A stretch of 39,734 nucleotides of DNA from Alcanivorax sp. S71-1-4 (GCF_009846755.1 NZ_AQOR01000035.1:1-39734); one strand, 5' to 3'; positions 26,193 through 35,623 are shown, counted from the first letter of the stretch. Notes: generated from the letters alone by a model not told the origin. Numbers and translations are program-made.

Positions 26193-29100
26193 TGCAGGGA
26201 ATGAAAGTGGGCGCGACTGCCCGAGGGGGGAGCATGCAATACGTTCAGGATAAATTGCGCTGGAGTTTTCTGGTCTTCTTTTGTGTCGTGTTCAGTGCGC
26301 GCCCGGCCTATGCGGAAGAAACAGAGGTGTACTTCACCACGCAGGCGGGCGGTGGCCAGGCCAACATCCTGTTCATGCTGGATACCTCGGGCAGTATGGC
26401 GTGGTGTGGGGCGACCAGTTCGACCTGTAACGACAGCAGCCTGGTACGGATCAATCAGCTCAAGCAGGCCTTCTCACGGCTGATCGACAGCCTGGGCGGC
26501 AACGTGCGTGTTGGCGTCGGGAGGTTGGCGAGAAGCGAGAACGGCGGTGGCGCTGGCAGTAACTGGCCGGGTGGGTATATCGAGTACCCGGTGCGGGGCC
26601 TGAATGAGCCGGCTGACGCCCTGGAAACTGCTCGCTCTGTGTCACTGTCGTCGGACGATGCCCAGCAGACAGGCTCCGTCAGTACATCAGATAGCCGGGT
26701 TTACTTTCCGAATGCTGGAAAGCAAGGCGGCGCGACCGGGCTTATCTTTCGTGATATTTCCCTGCCGCGTTATGCGCGGGTCAAGTCGGCCTCGCTGAAC
26801 CTGCAGGCTGCAGAAGGCAGCAGTACCACACTGAATCTGGTAGGGGGTTACCTGGGCGATATCGGTATTCCTTCTTTCTCGAGCAGCAATGATGTGCTGG
26901 GCAGAAACTGGCAGGGTGGCCGGATGCTGCCTTCCGTTAGTGGCTACACAGGGAGCGGCGGTACTTTCTCCGTGGATGTATCCGAACTGGTTCAGGAAGC
27001 GGTCAGTCAGCCGGGATGGTGTGGTGGTCACGACCTGGCACTGGGGTTTATCAGTGCCAACCCTGCTGACACCAGCACGCGCCGGATCAATACATTTGAT
27101 CGCGTCAGCAACAACAACAGTTATGAGGCGCCCCGGTTGGTCATTGAATGGGAAGTGAATCCAGGGCTCGTACCAGGCACGCCGGGCCAGCCGGATTATG
27201 AAAGCACATTGTCCTGTATTGGCGCGGTCACCAAAGGCATCGCCAACGCATCAGATGATGCCGGCCAGCGGGACAGCGTGGTACGGCTGAACGAGAGCAC
27301 AATCCCGTTCAATGATAGCGCGATCGCCGGGTTCCGCTTTGCAGAGATACCCTTTGATGCCCGTACCAGCCAGGCGTCACCGGATTACATCAACAGTGCA
27401 ACCTTGAGTGTCCGTGGTGCCGACGCCTGGACGCAGGAATATCGTGAATCGGAATGTATCGGGTGGAACTGGTGGGGCAACTGTAACCGGTGGTCTCAGG
27501 CGGGCTACTATGATGTGCCTATCCAGTCCGGCAGCGTAACACTCTCGGTCAAGGCCGTGCTGGGCAATGCTGCCGCCATGACGAACTCCAGCAACAACCT
27601 ATCCAGCCGTTCGACCAGTGCCGCTTCCGTTCAACGAGTGGTGCCGGCGGCCACCAGCAGTTTCAAGACGATCCACCAGATAGATGTGACCGATCTGGTG
27701 CGCGAGGCCATGGGCGATGGCAGCTGGCAGCAGGGCGGCGCCATGATGTTCGTGGTGAGTACCGCCGACGCAAATGGGCGTTATTTCTCGCTGGGGTCGG
27801 TGGATGGCGGCTCTGCTAACGGTGCGTCGCTGACCTTGTCCGTCTCCACGGCTGATCAGGCACGGCTGCTGCCGAAGGTGCGTGACAGGCTGAAAGATAT
27901 CGTCAATGGTCTCCAGGCCAGTGGCTCCACCCCGCTGGGTGAATCGTATGCGGAAATGTCGCGCTATATGCTTGGCATGACCGCAGACCATGGGTCACGG
28001 CACAGCGTACCCACCAGCATGAATAATGGTACCTATATCTCGCCGCTCACATCGGAAAACCAGCAGTGTGCAAGTAACCATATTGTGGTGATGACGGATG
28101 GTGAGCCGCAGTATGACAATGAATCCAAGTCGAGTGTTGAAGCGATTACCGGGCAGAACTTCAGCTCAAACCATGCCTGTAATACCGTCGGCAATCAGAG
28201 CACCACGGGCGCAAGCCTGAGTGAAACCTTCGCCTGTATGAAGGAGCTGGCGAAGTGGAATGTTGACCCTGACCGAAATCAGGTGGAGCGCAAGATCCAG
28301 ACCCATATGGTGGCTTTCTACCTGGACAGCGTGGTGCCCAATATGCGGGAAGTCACCAATGAGGGTGACGGTATGACCGTACGCGCCGAGAACTCCGACC
28401 AGCTCCAGGAAGCCTTTACGTCCATCATCAACTCGATCACCCAGAACAGTTCGCTGGTTGCCGCGCCGGGTGTGGCGGTGAACACCTTCAACCGCTTTGA
28501 GCACCTGGACCAGCTTTATTATTCGGTTTTCCGGCCCGATACCCGCACGCAATGGTCCGGTAACCTGAAGCGCTACCGCCTGCGGCAGTATCGTCAGGGC
28601 GATGAAGTCATCCAGGAGATCGTCGACGCGAACAACGGCAATGCGATTGACAGTGAAACGGGCTTTTTCGGCGATACCAGTCGCAGTTTCTGGTCGACCG
28701 AGCGTGATGGCTCCGATGTGCGGGCGGGTGGCGCCAGGGACAACATGGTGGAGGAACGTGTGCTGTACACCCTGCTGGACGAGCCCGCCGCGGGTGGCTC
28801 ACCGACGGCGCTGTCGGCGCCATCGGGCACCGCGCTGGTCCGGCTGACGGCACCCGACAGTGTGAGCTCCACCGCCTATGGCCTCGGCGCGGGCGCGCCG
28901 GACGACCAGATGCTGGAAATGTTCAACTTCCTGATGACGTCCTGGGGCGACCCGATGCATGCGGCCCCCCGTCTGGTGAACTACGGGTACACCGGTTCGT
29001 TGGAAGACGCAGTCAGCGATCCGACCAAGCAGGATAACGCGGTGTTTGTCAGCACCAATGATGGTCTGCTGCACGCGGTGAACGCCCAGAATGGCGAAGA

Positions 29101-30532
29101 ATACTTCGCGTTCGTGCCCGTGGGTGAGTTGGCGAAGACGGCGGCCCGGGTCGCCAATGGCCCAGTGGTTCCACCCGCCAACAAGCGCCATACCTGGGGC
29201 CTGGACAGCACCTGGACTGTCTGGCGCAAATCGGATTCTGACGGTTCAGCGTCCGACATTTTCATGTACGGTGGCCAGCGCCGCGGCGGTCGCAATTATT
29301 ACGCACTGGATGTGAGTTCCCGTACCAATCCGAAGATGCTCTGGTCCATCAATGGCGGCGGCGGTGACTTCGCCGAGCTTGGCCAGACGTGGTCGCAGCC
29401 GACGCTGGCCAGAATGAAAATCGGTGACACCGCAGTGCCTGTTCTGGTGTTTGGTGGGGGGTACGACGTTGACAGTAACGACGGTCCCCAGCCAGCGAGT
29501 GCCGGCGACACCCTGGGCAATGCCATCTATATCGTCAATGCCAACAACGGCGCACTGATCTGGAAGGCAACCGGCAGTACGGTCAACGAAATGAAATGGT
29601 CCATCCCGGCGGCGGTTTCTGTGGTGGATCTCAATTTCGACGGTTTCATTGACCATCTGTACGCGGTCGATATGGGCGGCCAGCTGTTCCGGGTGGATAT
29701 CGATCCGGAGAATACCGGCGTCAACAGCCTGGTCAGTGATGTGCATGTGGTCGCCCAGTTGGGCCGTGGCGAGAACAATTCCTCTCTGGCGGCGAACAGC
29801 CGGCGTTTCTATGACGCGCCGGTGGTGGCACTGGGCAAGCACAATGAAGTGCCCGTGCTGCAAGTGGTGCTGGGATCGGGATACCGCTCGCACCCGCTGA
29901 GTGAAAGCACGCAAGAACGTTTCTACATGGTCATCGATGACGACGCCCTGCATGTGAATGATGCAGGGTTCGACCCGAGTGATCCGGTCACGCACGCAGA
30001 CCTGCTGGATGTCACCACCAATACGTCGCCATCGACCTCCAGTCTGGCATCGAAGAAAGGCTGGTATATCAGCCTGGAACATAATGGCGAGAAAGTCTCC
30101 GGTGATCCGGCCATCTTCCAGGGGCGCGTGTTCTTCACGACCTATCTGCCGTCCTCGACCCGTTCCAATGATTGTGTGCCGGTGCAGGGGACAGGGCGTC
30201 TATATACGGTCAAGCTGGAGGATGGCTCGCCGGATACGCAAAACCAGGGAGATGTGTCTCCGTCCGATCGCTATATCGACATCCCCATTTCCGGGCCAGG
30301 CGGTGGCGTCAACCTCGGGGTTTTCCGTGGGGAACCGGATCCGGATAAGCCGCCGCCGGAAGTGGAAGACCCCTGTGGCGATGCAGGCGACCTTGCGCTT
30401 ATTGTTGGTACATCGGTCTACTCCGGCGGCAAGATCAAAGGCTGTGGCCTCAACAAAACCCGCTGGTTTGAGTCCGATGCCGGGCATGCCCAGGAACTGA
30501 TTGATGCAGAGGTCAATCCAGCCCAGGATTGA
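26192..30532 (+). CDS. pilY1: PilY1-type pilus tip adhesin with split vWFA domain
   Basis: A 1446-residue secreted tip protein. A signal peptide (SFLVFFCVVFSARPAYA) follows an Arg/Lys-containing leader. The von Willebrand A domain opens with the MIDAS loop DTSGS (64-68) and runs to about 118. It resumes at about 557 (KDIVNGLQASGSTPLGESYAEM) with MTDGEPQ (634-640), ending near 745. The roughly 440 residues between hold two related beta-rich modules (about 160-325 and 360-553), each ending in a VDVSELVQEAV/IDVTDLVREAM strand-helix and a beta strand, a pattern like DNRLRE-type jelly rolls (inference). The C-terminal 700 residues form the PilC/PilY1 beta-propeller, with calcium loop DLNFDGFID (1146-1154). 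PilY1 controls extension and retraction and surface sensing. ATG 26192 overlaps pilX; ATG 26234, nearer the signal peptide and preceded by a G-rich site, is an alternative. Confidence 0.92.
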   Translation: MQGMKVGATARGGSMQYVQDKLRWSFLVFFCVVFSARPAYAEETEVYFTTQAGGGQANILFMLDTSGSMAWCGATSSTCNDSSLVRINQLKQAFSRLIDSLGGNVRVGVGRLARSENGGGAGSNWPGGYIEYPVRGLNEPADALETARSVSLSSDDAQQTGSVSTSDSRVYFPNAGKQGGATGLIFRDISLPRYARVKSASLNLQAAEGSSTTLNLVGGYLGDIGIPSFSSSNDVLGRNWQGGRMLPSVSGYTGSGGTFSVDVSELVQEAVSQPGWCGGHDLALGFISANPADTSTRRINTFDRVSNNNSYEAPRLVIEWEVNPGLVPGTPGQPDYESTLSCIGAVTKGIANASDDAGQRDSVVRLNESTIPFNDSAIAGFRFAEIPFDARTSQASPDYINSATLSVRGADAWTQEYRESECIGWNWWGNCNRWSQAGYYDVPIQSGSVTLSVKAVLGNAAAMTNSSNNLSSRSTSAASVQRVVPAATSSFKTIHQIDVTDLVREAMGDGSWQQGGAMMFVVSTADANGRYFSLGSVDGGSANGASLTLSVSTADQARLLPKVRDRLKDIVNGLQASGSTPLGESYAEMSRYMLGMTADHGSRHSVPTSMNNGTYISPLTSENQQCASNHIVVMTDGEPQYDNESKSSVEAITGQNFSSNHACNTVGNQSTTGASLSETFACMKELAKWNVDPDRNQVERKIQTHMVAFYLDSVVPNMREVTNEGDGMTVRAENSDQLQEAFTSIINSITQNSSLVAAPGVAVNTFNRFEHLDQLYYSVFRPDTRTQWSGNLKRYRLRQYRQGDEVIQEIVDANNGNAIDSETGFFGDTSRSFWSTERDGSDVRAGGARDNMVEERVLYTLLDEPAAGGSPTALSAPSGTALVRLTAPDSVSSTAYGLGAGAPDDQMLEMFNFLMTSWGDPMHAAPRLVNYGYTGSLEDAVSDPTKQDNAVFVSTNDGLLHAVNAQNGEEYFAFVPVGELAKTAARVANGPVVPPANKRHTWGLDSTWTVWRKSDSDGSASDIFMYGGQRRGGRNYYALDVSSRTNPKMLWSINGGGGDFAELGQTWSQPTLARMKIGDTAVPVLVFGGGYDVDSNDGPQPASAGDTLGNAIYIVNANNGALIWKATGSTVNEMKWSIPAAVSVVDLNFDGFIDHLYAVDMGGQLFRVDIDPENTGVNSLVSDVHVVAQLGRGENNSSLAANSRRFYDAPVVALGKHNEVPVLQVVLGSGYRSHPLSESTQERFYMVIDDDALHVNDAGFDPSDPVTHADLLDVTTNTSPSTSSLASKKGWYISLEHNGEKVSGDPAIFQGRVFFTTYLPSSTRSNDCVPVQGTGRLYTVKLEDGSPDTQNQGDVSPSDRYIDIPISGPGGGVNLGVFRGEPDPDKPPPEVEDPCGDAGDLALIVGTSVYSGGKIKGCGLNKTRWFESDAGHAQELIDAEVNPAQD

Positions 30533-30545
30533 TCAGCAAACAGTC

Positions 30546-30576
30546 CGGAGCTCCTGTCGGGGCTCCGCTTTCTTTT
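30546..30576 (+). terminator. Hairpin with T-rich tail between pilY1 and pilE
   Basis: CGGAGC (30546-30551) and GCTCCG (30562-30567) form a 6-bp stem with a 10-base loop, followed by CTTTCTTTT. It may partly end the fimU-pilY1 transcript and set a lower or separate level for pilE. Confidence 0.5.
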
Positions 30577-30603
30577 GGGGACAAGATGACGTTGGGGAAA
30601 AAA

Positions 30604-31026
30604 ATGAAGCGTAACGTTCAGCCTGGTTTCACCCTGATCGAGCTGCTGATGGTGGTGCTCGTGATCGGTGTGTTGTCCGCTATCGCCTATCCCAGCTACC
30701 AGCGCTATGTCGAGCGCGGCAACCGCGCCGCCGTGCAGGGCCAGATGATGGACCTCGCGCGTACCATGGAAGTGTTCCGGTCGCAGAATTTTACCTATGA
30801 CGGCGCGACCGTCGCGCTGGCGCCGGATCTGGCCAACAATCCGCATTACGCTGCGTCCCTGCCGACACTGACGTCCAGTACGTACGTCATCCTCGTGCGG
30901 CCCCGGCAGGTGATGGCGGGTGATGGCGCCATGGCGCTGGATAATCGCGGGCGTACCTGCTGGAACGAGGCGTCTGACACCGCCTGTGATCTGGATAACC
31001 CACCGAAAACCTGGTCTGGTCACTGA
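30604..31026 (+). CDS. pilE: Type IV minor pilin PilE
   Basis: A 140-residue prepilin with leader MKRNVQPG and mature FTLIELLMVVLVIGVLSAIAYPSYQRYVERGNRAAVQ, the classic type IVa N terminus with Glu+5. Two C-terminal cysteines (TCWNEASDTAC) mark the D-loop. It is a minor, not major, pilin by length and context: pilE closes the minor pilin operon in Pseudomonas. An earlier ATG (30586) with GGGG 5 bases upstream would give a 14-residue leader. No pilY2-like gene separates it from pilY1. Confidence 0.88.
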   Translation: MKRNVQPGFTLIELLMVVLVIGVLSAIAYPSYQRYVERGNRAAVQGQMMDLARTMEVFRSQNFTYDGATVALAPDLANNPHYAASLPTLTSSTYVILVRPRQVMAGDGAMALDNRGRTCWNEASDTACDLDNPPKTWSGH

Positions 31027-31535
31027 GACGCTGCATCCCGCTGCCGTCCCATGCAGCGGGTCTCGTCTTCCTGGCGATGTTCGATCCGGGCACGCCCCGT
31101 CCAGTTCAGCACGACTCTGCGCGCCGCCCCGCCCGGGTGACAGATCAGAAAGTGCCCATTCTGATAATGCGTTCGGCCGCCGGGCATGAACGTCAATTGC
31201 TCGCCACCCCGAAAGCTGTGCCAACTGACCGAGTTCCGCCCCGACAGCGTCAGCACCGCAAGCGCTGTCGGATGTGCCGGGTCACGTGTCAGCCGCAGTT
31301 GCCCGGTGATGCCGAATCGCGTGCAGTCCTGATCATCACAGACGTGCACCTGCCCGCGGACCGCTTCCGCCCTGGCCTGGTGAAGCAGCCCCAGCAGGGC
31401 GTTGCTATCGGCAACCACCTGCCAGGCTGGTATAGTGCTGTGCCACATGCTGTGGCCGAAATGCCAGCCCACTGACAGCACCACCAGGGTGATCATCAGT
31501 TCGGGCAGGGTCAGCCCTGTCTCTGTTTTCGGCAT
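31020..31535 (-). CDS. fimT: GspH/FimT-family pseudopilin
   Basis: A 171-residue prepilin on the strand opposite to the main pilin operon. The leader MPKTETG is followed by LTLPELMITLVVLSVGW, Glu+5 present, with Leu instead of Phe at +1. The body resembles GspH/FimT: SNALLGLLHQARAEAVRGQVHVCDDQDCTRF, GGEQLTFMPGGRTHYQNGHFLIC. In some bacteria FimT-like pilins bind DNA for uptake. It converges on pilE with a 7-bp overlap of the coding ends and no terminator. fimT in Pseudomonas sits between thiO and fimU, which supports the name. Confidence 0.82.
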   Translation of the reverse strand: MPKTETGLTLPELMITLVVLSVGWHFGHSMWHSTIPAWQVVADSNALLGLLHQARAEAVRGQVHVCDDQDCTRFGITGQLRLTRDPAHPTALAVLTLSGRNSVSWHSFRGGEQLTFMPGGRTHYQNGHFLICHPGGAARRVVLNWTGRARIEHRQEDETRCMGRQRDAASQ

Positions 31536-31650
31536 CGTCCCTGATCCGTTTCTGTCGCAGTTGTGTTCCTGCACTATGCTGGCGCGTTTCCCTCGCGCTG
31601 CGTATCGGCAATAGGCTCACGATGTTGTAAGCGAAAGGCCTGAAAAACAT

Positions 31651-32697
31651 ATGGCAGATGTCTTGATCATCGGTGGCGGCATGCCGGGATTGCTGGCAGC
31701 GAAGGTGCTGCGCGATCGTGGCGTGGACGTGACCCTGCTTGATGCCGCCGCCGCGCTCCCGCCCGCGTCGTGGGCAGGCGGTGGAATCCTTTCGCCGCTG
31801 TTTCCCTGGCGTTACCCCGACAGTGTGACGGCGCTGGCGCTGCCTGCGCTGGCGACATACCGGGCGCTGGCGGAGGAAGTCGTGGCCGCCGGTGGTATTG
31901 ATCCTCAAGTCAGTTGCCCCGGCATGCGTGTGCTGGATGAGCCGGACCCCGATGCGGCCCTGGCCTGGTGTGCGCGCCATGGTGTCACGGTCGAGCAGCA
32001 GGACGGCTCGCTGTGGTTGCCCGATGTTGGGTCGGTGCGAAATCCGCGCATGCTGAAAGGGCTGCGCAGACTGAATGCAGTACTGGGCGTGCGCCAGACT
32101 GCGGCGTATGTGAGTGCTATCGAACCGATAGCAGGCGGTTACGCGGTACATACTCAGGAAAAGGTATTCAGGGCGCCACAGGTTGTCGTCAGTGCCGGCT
32201 TCTGGACCAGAGCGCTGCTGGCGCCGCTGGGCGTTGACGTGGATGTCAGTCCGGTGAAAGGGCAAATGCTGCTGTTTCGCTCACCGGAGCCTGTGCCGAA
32301 CGAGATCCGGCTGGCCCCCGACGGCTACCTGATTCCTCGTGATCATCACACGCTGGTGGCGGGTTCCACCTCTGAGCCAGGCGTGTCGGACCAGCGACCG
32401 CAACAGGCAGCCTACCAGCATCTTGCACAGGTCGCAGCCCGGCTCTGGGCGCCGTTGGCCACCGTGCCGCCAGCCGCGCAGTGGGCGGGCATCCGGCCTG
32501 GCACCGCGCGGTCGGCACCGTTGATCAGTGAAGCGCCCGGTCTGCCAGGATTGTTTGTGTGCACCGGACATTACCGGAACGGGCTGGTCTGTGCCCCGGT
32601 CAGCGCGGCGCTGCTGGCCGATCTGGTGACCGGCACAACGCCTTGTGTTCCCGCCGGGCCTTATTCGTTCTCGCTGTCGTCATCGTCGCCGCCCTGA
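31651..32697 (+). CDS. thiO: FAD-dependent glycine oxidase ThiO
   Basis: A 348-residue DAO-family flavoenzyme that oxidises glycine to the imine used for the thiamine thiazole ring. The FAD dinucleotide loop is IIGGGMPGLLAA (6-17); SWAGGGILSPLFPW is the substrate-side segment; and CTGHYRNGLVCAP near the C terminus is a ThiO landmark. A thiO homologue lies next to pilR-pilS in Pseudomonas. The last 12 codons are read through the 3' end of pilR on the other strand, giving the odd tail SFSLSSSSPP. The ribosome site is weak (AAAGG, 12 bases upstream). Confidence 0.9.
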   Translation: MADVLIIGGGMPGLLAAKVLRDRGVDVTLLDAAAALPPASWAGGGILSPLFPWRYPDSVTALALPALATYRALAEEVVAAGGIDPQVSCPGMRVLDEPDPDAALAWCARHGVTVEQQDGSLWLPDVGSVRNPRMLKGLRRLNAVLGVRQTAAYVSAIEPIAGGYAVHTQEKVFRAPQVVVSAGFWTRALLAPLGVDVDVSPVKGQMLLFRSPEPVPNEIRLAPDGYLIPRDHHTLVAGSTSEPGVSDQRPQQAAYQHLAQVAARLWAPLATVPPAAQWAGIRPGTARSAPLISEAPGLPGLFVCTGHYRNGLVCAPVSAALLADLVTGTTPCVPAGPYSFSLSSSSPP

Positions 32698-34046
32698 TCC
32701 AGCCCGAGCTTTTTCAGCCGGTAACGCAATGAGCGAAACGTCATGCCCAGCTTCTTGGCGGCGGCGGTGCGATTCCACAGCGTGGCATCCAGCGCACGCA
32801 GGATTTCGCGCTTTTCGATTTCCTGCAGATAGTCTTCCAGTGGCTGGCTCGCCGGGCGGCTGGCTTCCCGGAGGCTGCCGCTGCTGACCGGGGCGTCCGT
32901 CTGCTCACGCAGTTGCAGATGCCGCACTTCAATGGTCGGCCCGTCGGCCAGCGTCAGGGCGCGTTCCAGAATGTTTTCCAGTTCACGCACGTTGCCGGGG
33001 AAACCGTACTGCTGCAGGGCATCACGTGCCTCGCGGCTGATGGCGGGCGCATCGATCTGCCACTGCTGGCACAGCCGCGTCATGATGTGCTGCACCAGTA
33101 GCGGAATATCCTCGCGACGTTCGCGCAGCGGCGGCACGCGGGTTTCAATCACGTTCAGACGATAATACAGATCCTGCCGGAAGCGCCCCTGCACCACCTC
33201 TTCGGCCAGGTCCTTGTGGGTGGCACAGACGATGCGGATGTTCACATCGAATTCTTTTGCCTCGCCGACCGGACGAATGCTTTTCTCCTGAATGGCACGC
33301 AGTAGTTTGACCTGCATGTGCAGCGGCAGGTCAGCGACCTCATCAAGGAACAGCGTGCCGTCGTCTGCTTCACGGAACAGCCCTTTGCGGTCTTCGAAGG
33401 CGCCGGTGAAGCTGCCCTTGCGGTGGCCGAAGAATTCACTTTCCATCAGCTCCGAGGGAATGGCGCCACAGTTGACGGCGATAAAGGGTTTTTCGTGCCG
33501 GGGGCCGAGCGTGTGAATCAGCCGGGCAACACGTTCCTTGCCGCTGCCGGATTCACCGCTGATATAGATGGGCGCCTGGCTGCGCGCCAGCTTGGCGATC
33601 TGTGTGCGCAACTGCTGCATGGAGGGCGCTTCGCCCACCAGTTGTTCCAGGCTGGCACCGGAAGGGGCCTTGTCGCGGATGCCGAGACCGTCGTCCACCA
33701 GGCGGCGCAGGCGATCCAGCGAGACCGGCTTGGCAATGAAATCGAACGCGCCTTCTTTCATCGCCAGGGTCGCGGTTTCCATATTGCCGTAGGCGGTGAT
33801 CATTGCCACCGGCAGGTCCGGAATGTGCTGGTTGATGTGGCGCACCAGTTCAATGCCATCGCCGTCGGGCAGGTTCATGTCCGTCAGGCACAGGTCAAAC
33901 GTGCTTTCCTGCAATGCGCGGCGCGCTTCGCTGACGGTGCCAACGGCCTGGGCGTCGAGTTTCATGCGTCCGAGTGTGATGACCAGCAGTTCCCGCAGGT
34001 CGGCTTCATCATCCACTACCAGTACTTGTCGTTTTTCTGTCGTCAT
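32661..34046 (-). CDS. pilR: Sigma-54-dependent response regulator PilR
   Basis: 461 residues in the NtrC architecture. Receiver 8-120 has phosphoacceptor Asp56. The AAA+ domain has Walker A GESGSGKE (164-171), the sigma-54 contact loop GSFTGA (211-216; the PilR form of GAFTGA) and FRQDLYYRLNVIETRVPPLRERREDI. The C-terminal Fis-type helix-turn-helix is in RTAAAKKLGMTFRSLRYRLKKLGL. PilR activates major pilin transcription (pilA, not in this window) with RpoN. It overlaps pilS by 4 bases (ATGA). The acidic tail GGDDDDSENE overlaps thiO. Confidence 0.96.
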   Translation of the reverse strand: MTTEKRQVLVVDDEADLRELLVITLGRMKLDAQAVGTVSEARRALQESTFDLCLTDMNLPDGDGIELVRHINQHIPDLPVAMITAYGNMETATLAMKEGAFDFIAKPVSLDRLRRLVDDGLGIRDKAPSGASLEQLVGEAPSMQQLRTQIAKLARSQAPIYISGESGSGKERVARLIHTLGPRHEKPFIAVNCGAIPSELMESEFFGHRKGSFTGAFEDRKGLFREADDGTLFLDEVADLPLHMQVKLLRAIQEKSIRPVGEAKEFDVNIRIVCATHKDLAEEVVQGRFRQDLYYRLNVIETRVPPLRERREDIPLLVQHIMTRLCQQWQIDAPAISREARDALQQYGFPGNVRELENILERALTLADGPTIEVRHLQLREQTDAPVSSGSLREASRPASQPLEDYLQEIEKREILRALDATLWNRTAAAKKLGMTFRSLRYRLKKLGLDQGGDDDDSENE

Positions 34047-35623
34047 TGAAACACCCGATCAGGATGAGCGAAGGTTATTACAAAGCTGGCGCCGGGATCG
34101 GCGGGCTCATAGTCCAGCCTTGCCTGGTGGCTTTCGCAGAAACCGCGACACACAAACAGCCCCAGGCCAGTGCCTTCGCGCGCGGTCGTAAAGAAAGGTT
34201 CAAACAGGTTTTCGCGTGCTTCTTCCGGCACGCCGGGGCCGAAGTCTCGAATGCGCAGCCATGGCAGCCCGCCGGACGGATGGAAACCGGCGGTGATCTC
34301 GATGGTGCCATCGCCGCCATGCAGCCGCGCGTTGTTCAGCAGATTGTCCAGCACCTGTTCCAGTTGCCGGGCGTCAAAACGGATTTCCGGCAGGTCTTCC
34401 GGCACATCAATGCGCAGTTGCAGTGGATCATGGCCGCGTTCCTGCCAGCGGGTGATGCAGCTGGATAATGCCTGATGCAGGCTCAGGCGTTGCACTTGCG
34501 CCGGCTCGCGTCGCGACAGGCCGAGAATGTCGGTGATGATGCCGTTTACCCGCCGCACATGGCGCTGAATGATGTCCAGCAGCTTGCGGTCTTCCGGGTG
34601 GTCATCCATGCCTTCCTCAAGCAGCTCCGCCGCATGATTGATAGCGCTGAGCGGGTTGCGGATTTCATGGGCGATCGTGGCGGACATGCGGCCAAGCGAG
34701 GCCATTTTCAGTTGCTGCGCTTCCTGCACCAGACGGGCGCGATCTTCCACGAACATGATAGTCAGCATGTCATCATTGCTTTCCAGCGGCGCAAAGCGGA
34801 TGTCCAGCTCCGGCTGCGGGCCGCGCGCCGGCAGCGGCGGCAGCGGTTGTGACGGCTCGTCGAGCCAGCGCTGGTAGTGCTGGATCAATGCCTCCGGCAA
34901 TTGCTTCTGGCTTTCCACCTGCACAAGCAATTCCTGTGCCGAACGGTTGCAGAGCTGCACCATGAAGAAGCTGTCGAACACCAGTACGCCGGTGCGCATG
35001 CGTTCCACCACCTGCCGGTTGAGCGCTTCCAGGCGGCGGATGGCCTCATTCTGGCGTGCGGCCAGTGCCTCGCTTTGCGCCAGACGCTGTGCGACCTGGC
35101 GCGTGATCAGCGCCACCGCGAAAAACGAGACGCCCAGTGTAGCGGATTCGGTCAGGTGAAACGGATTGGTGGCGTTCTTCGCGAGCGAGAAATAGAACTG
35201 CTCCAGCATCATGGCCAGCGTGGCTACCGCTGCACTGAGCAGGCCAAGCCGGCCGGGAAGAATGATGTTGGCGGTGGCGATCGTCACCAGCATCAGGACC
35301 GTGAGGCTGCTCTCAATGCCACCGCTGGCATGCACCAGCAGCGTCATGATCAGGATATCGACCAGGATCGGTAGCAGCGGCATCATCGGCCGCTGGTGAT
35401 AGAGTTTTTGCGGCAACAGCACCGACAGCAGGGTCAACCCCAGGTACAGCACGCTGGTGTAGAAGAACAGTTTCGGGTCGTAACTGCCCACCAGCGGGGT
35501 GGTGTCCGGTGCCATGAAGAACAGCAGCAGGAGCAGGCTGGCGAGCACAATGCGATAGCTCGCGTAAACGCGAATCGGTGTCCAGCGCTGGTTCGGTGAG
35601 GGGATATAAAGCAAATCAGCCAC
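34043..35623 (-). CDS. pilS: Membrane sensor histidine kinase PilS
   Basis: A 526-residue inner-membrane kinase. Six hydrophobic segments lie between about 20 and 175, followed by a linker/PAS-like region (about 200-295) with VVERMRTGVLVFDSFFMVQLCN, the H-box SATIAHEIRNPL (His319) and an ATPase domain with LLNNARLHG and GTGLGLFVC. In Pseudomonas PilS senses pilin level in the membrane and phosphorylates PilR. GTG start 35623 is chosen for CAGGAC 8 bases upstream and the family length; it overlaps the end of the PP0621-type gene by 8 bases, so translation is coupled. Confidence 0.95.
   Translation of the reverse strand: MADLLYIPSPNQRWTPIRVYASYRIVLASLLLLLFFMAPDTTPLVGSYDPKLFFYTSVLYLGLTLLSVLLPQKLYHQRPMMPLLPILVDILIMTLLVHASGGIESSLTVLMLVTIATANIILPGRLGLLSAAVATLAMMLEQFYFSLAKNATNPFHLTESATLGVSFFAVALITRQVAQRLAQSEALAARQNEAIRRLEALNRQVVERMRTGVLVFDSFFMVQLCNRSAQELLVQVESQKQLPEALIQHYQRWLDEPSQPLPPLPARGPQPELDIRFAPLESNDDMLTIMFVEDRARLVQEAQQLKMASLGRMSATIAHEIRNPLSAINHAAELLEEGMDDHPEDRKLLDIIQRHVRRVNGIITDILGLSRREPAQVQRLSLHQALSSCITRWQERGHDPLQLRIDVPEDLPEIRFDARQLEQVLDNLLNNARLHGGDGTIEITAGFHPSGGLPWLRIRDFGPGVPEEARENLFEPFFTTAREGTGLGLFVCRGFCESHQARLDYEPADPGASFVITFAHPDRVFQ

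Noticed and set aside
33414-33431. GSFTGA instead of GAFTGA in the sigma-54 activator as a defect
   Set aside because: Pseudomonas PilR also carries GSFTGA, so this is the normal PilR form.
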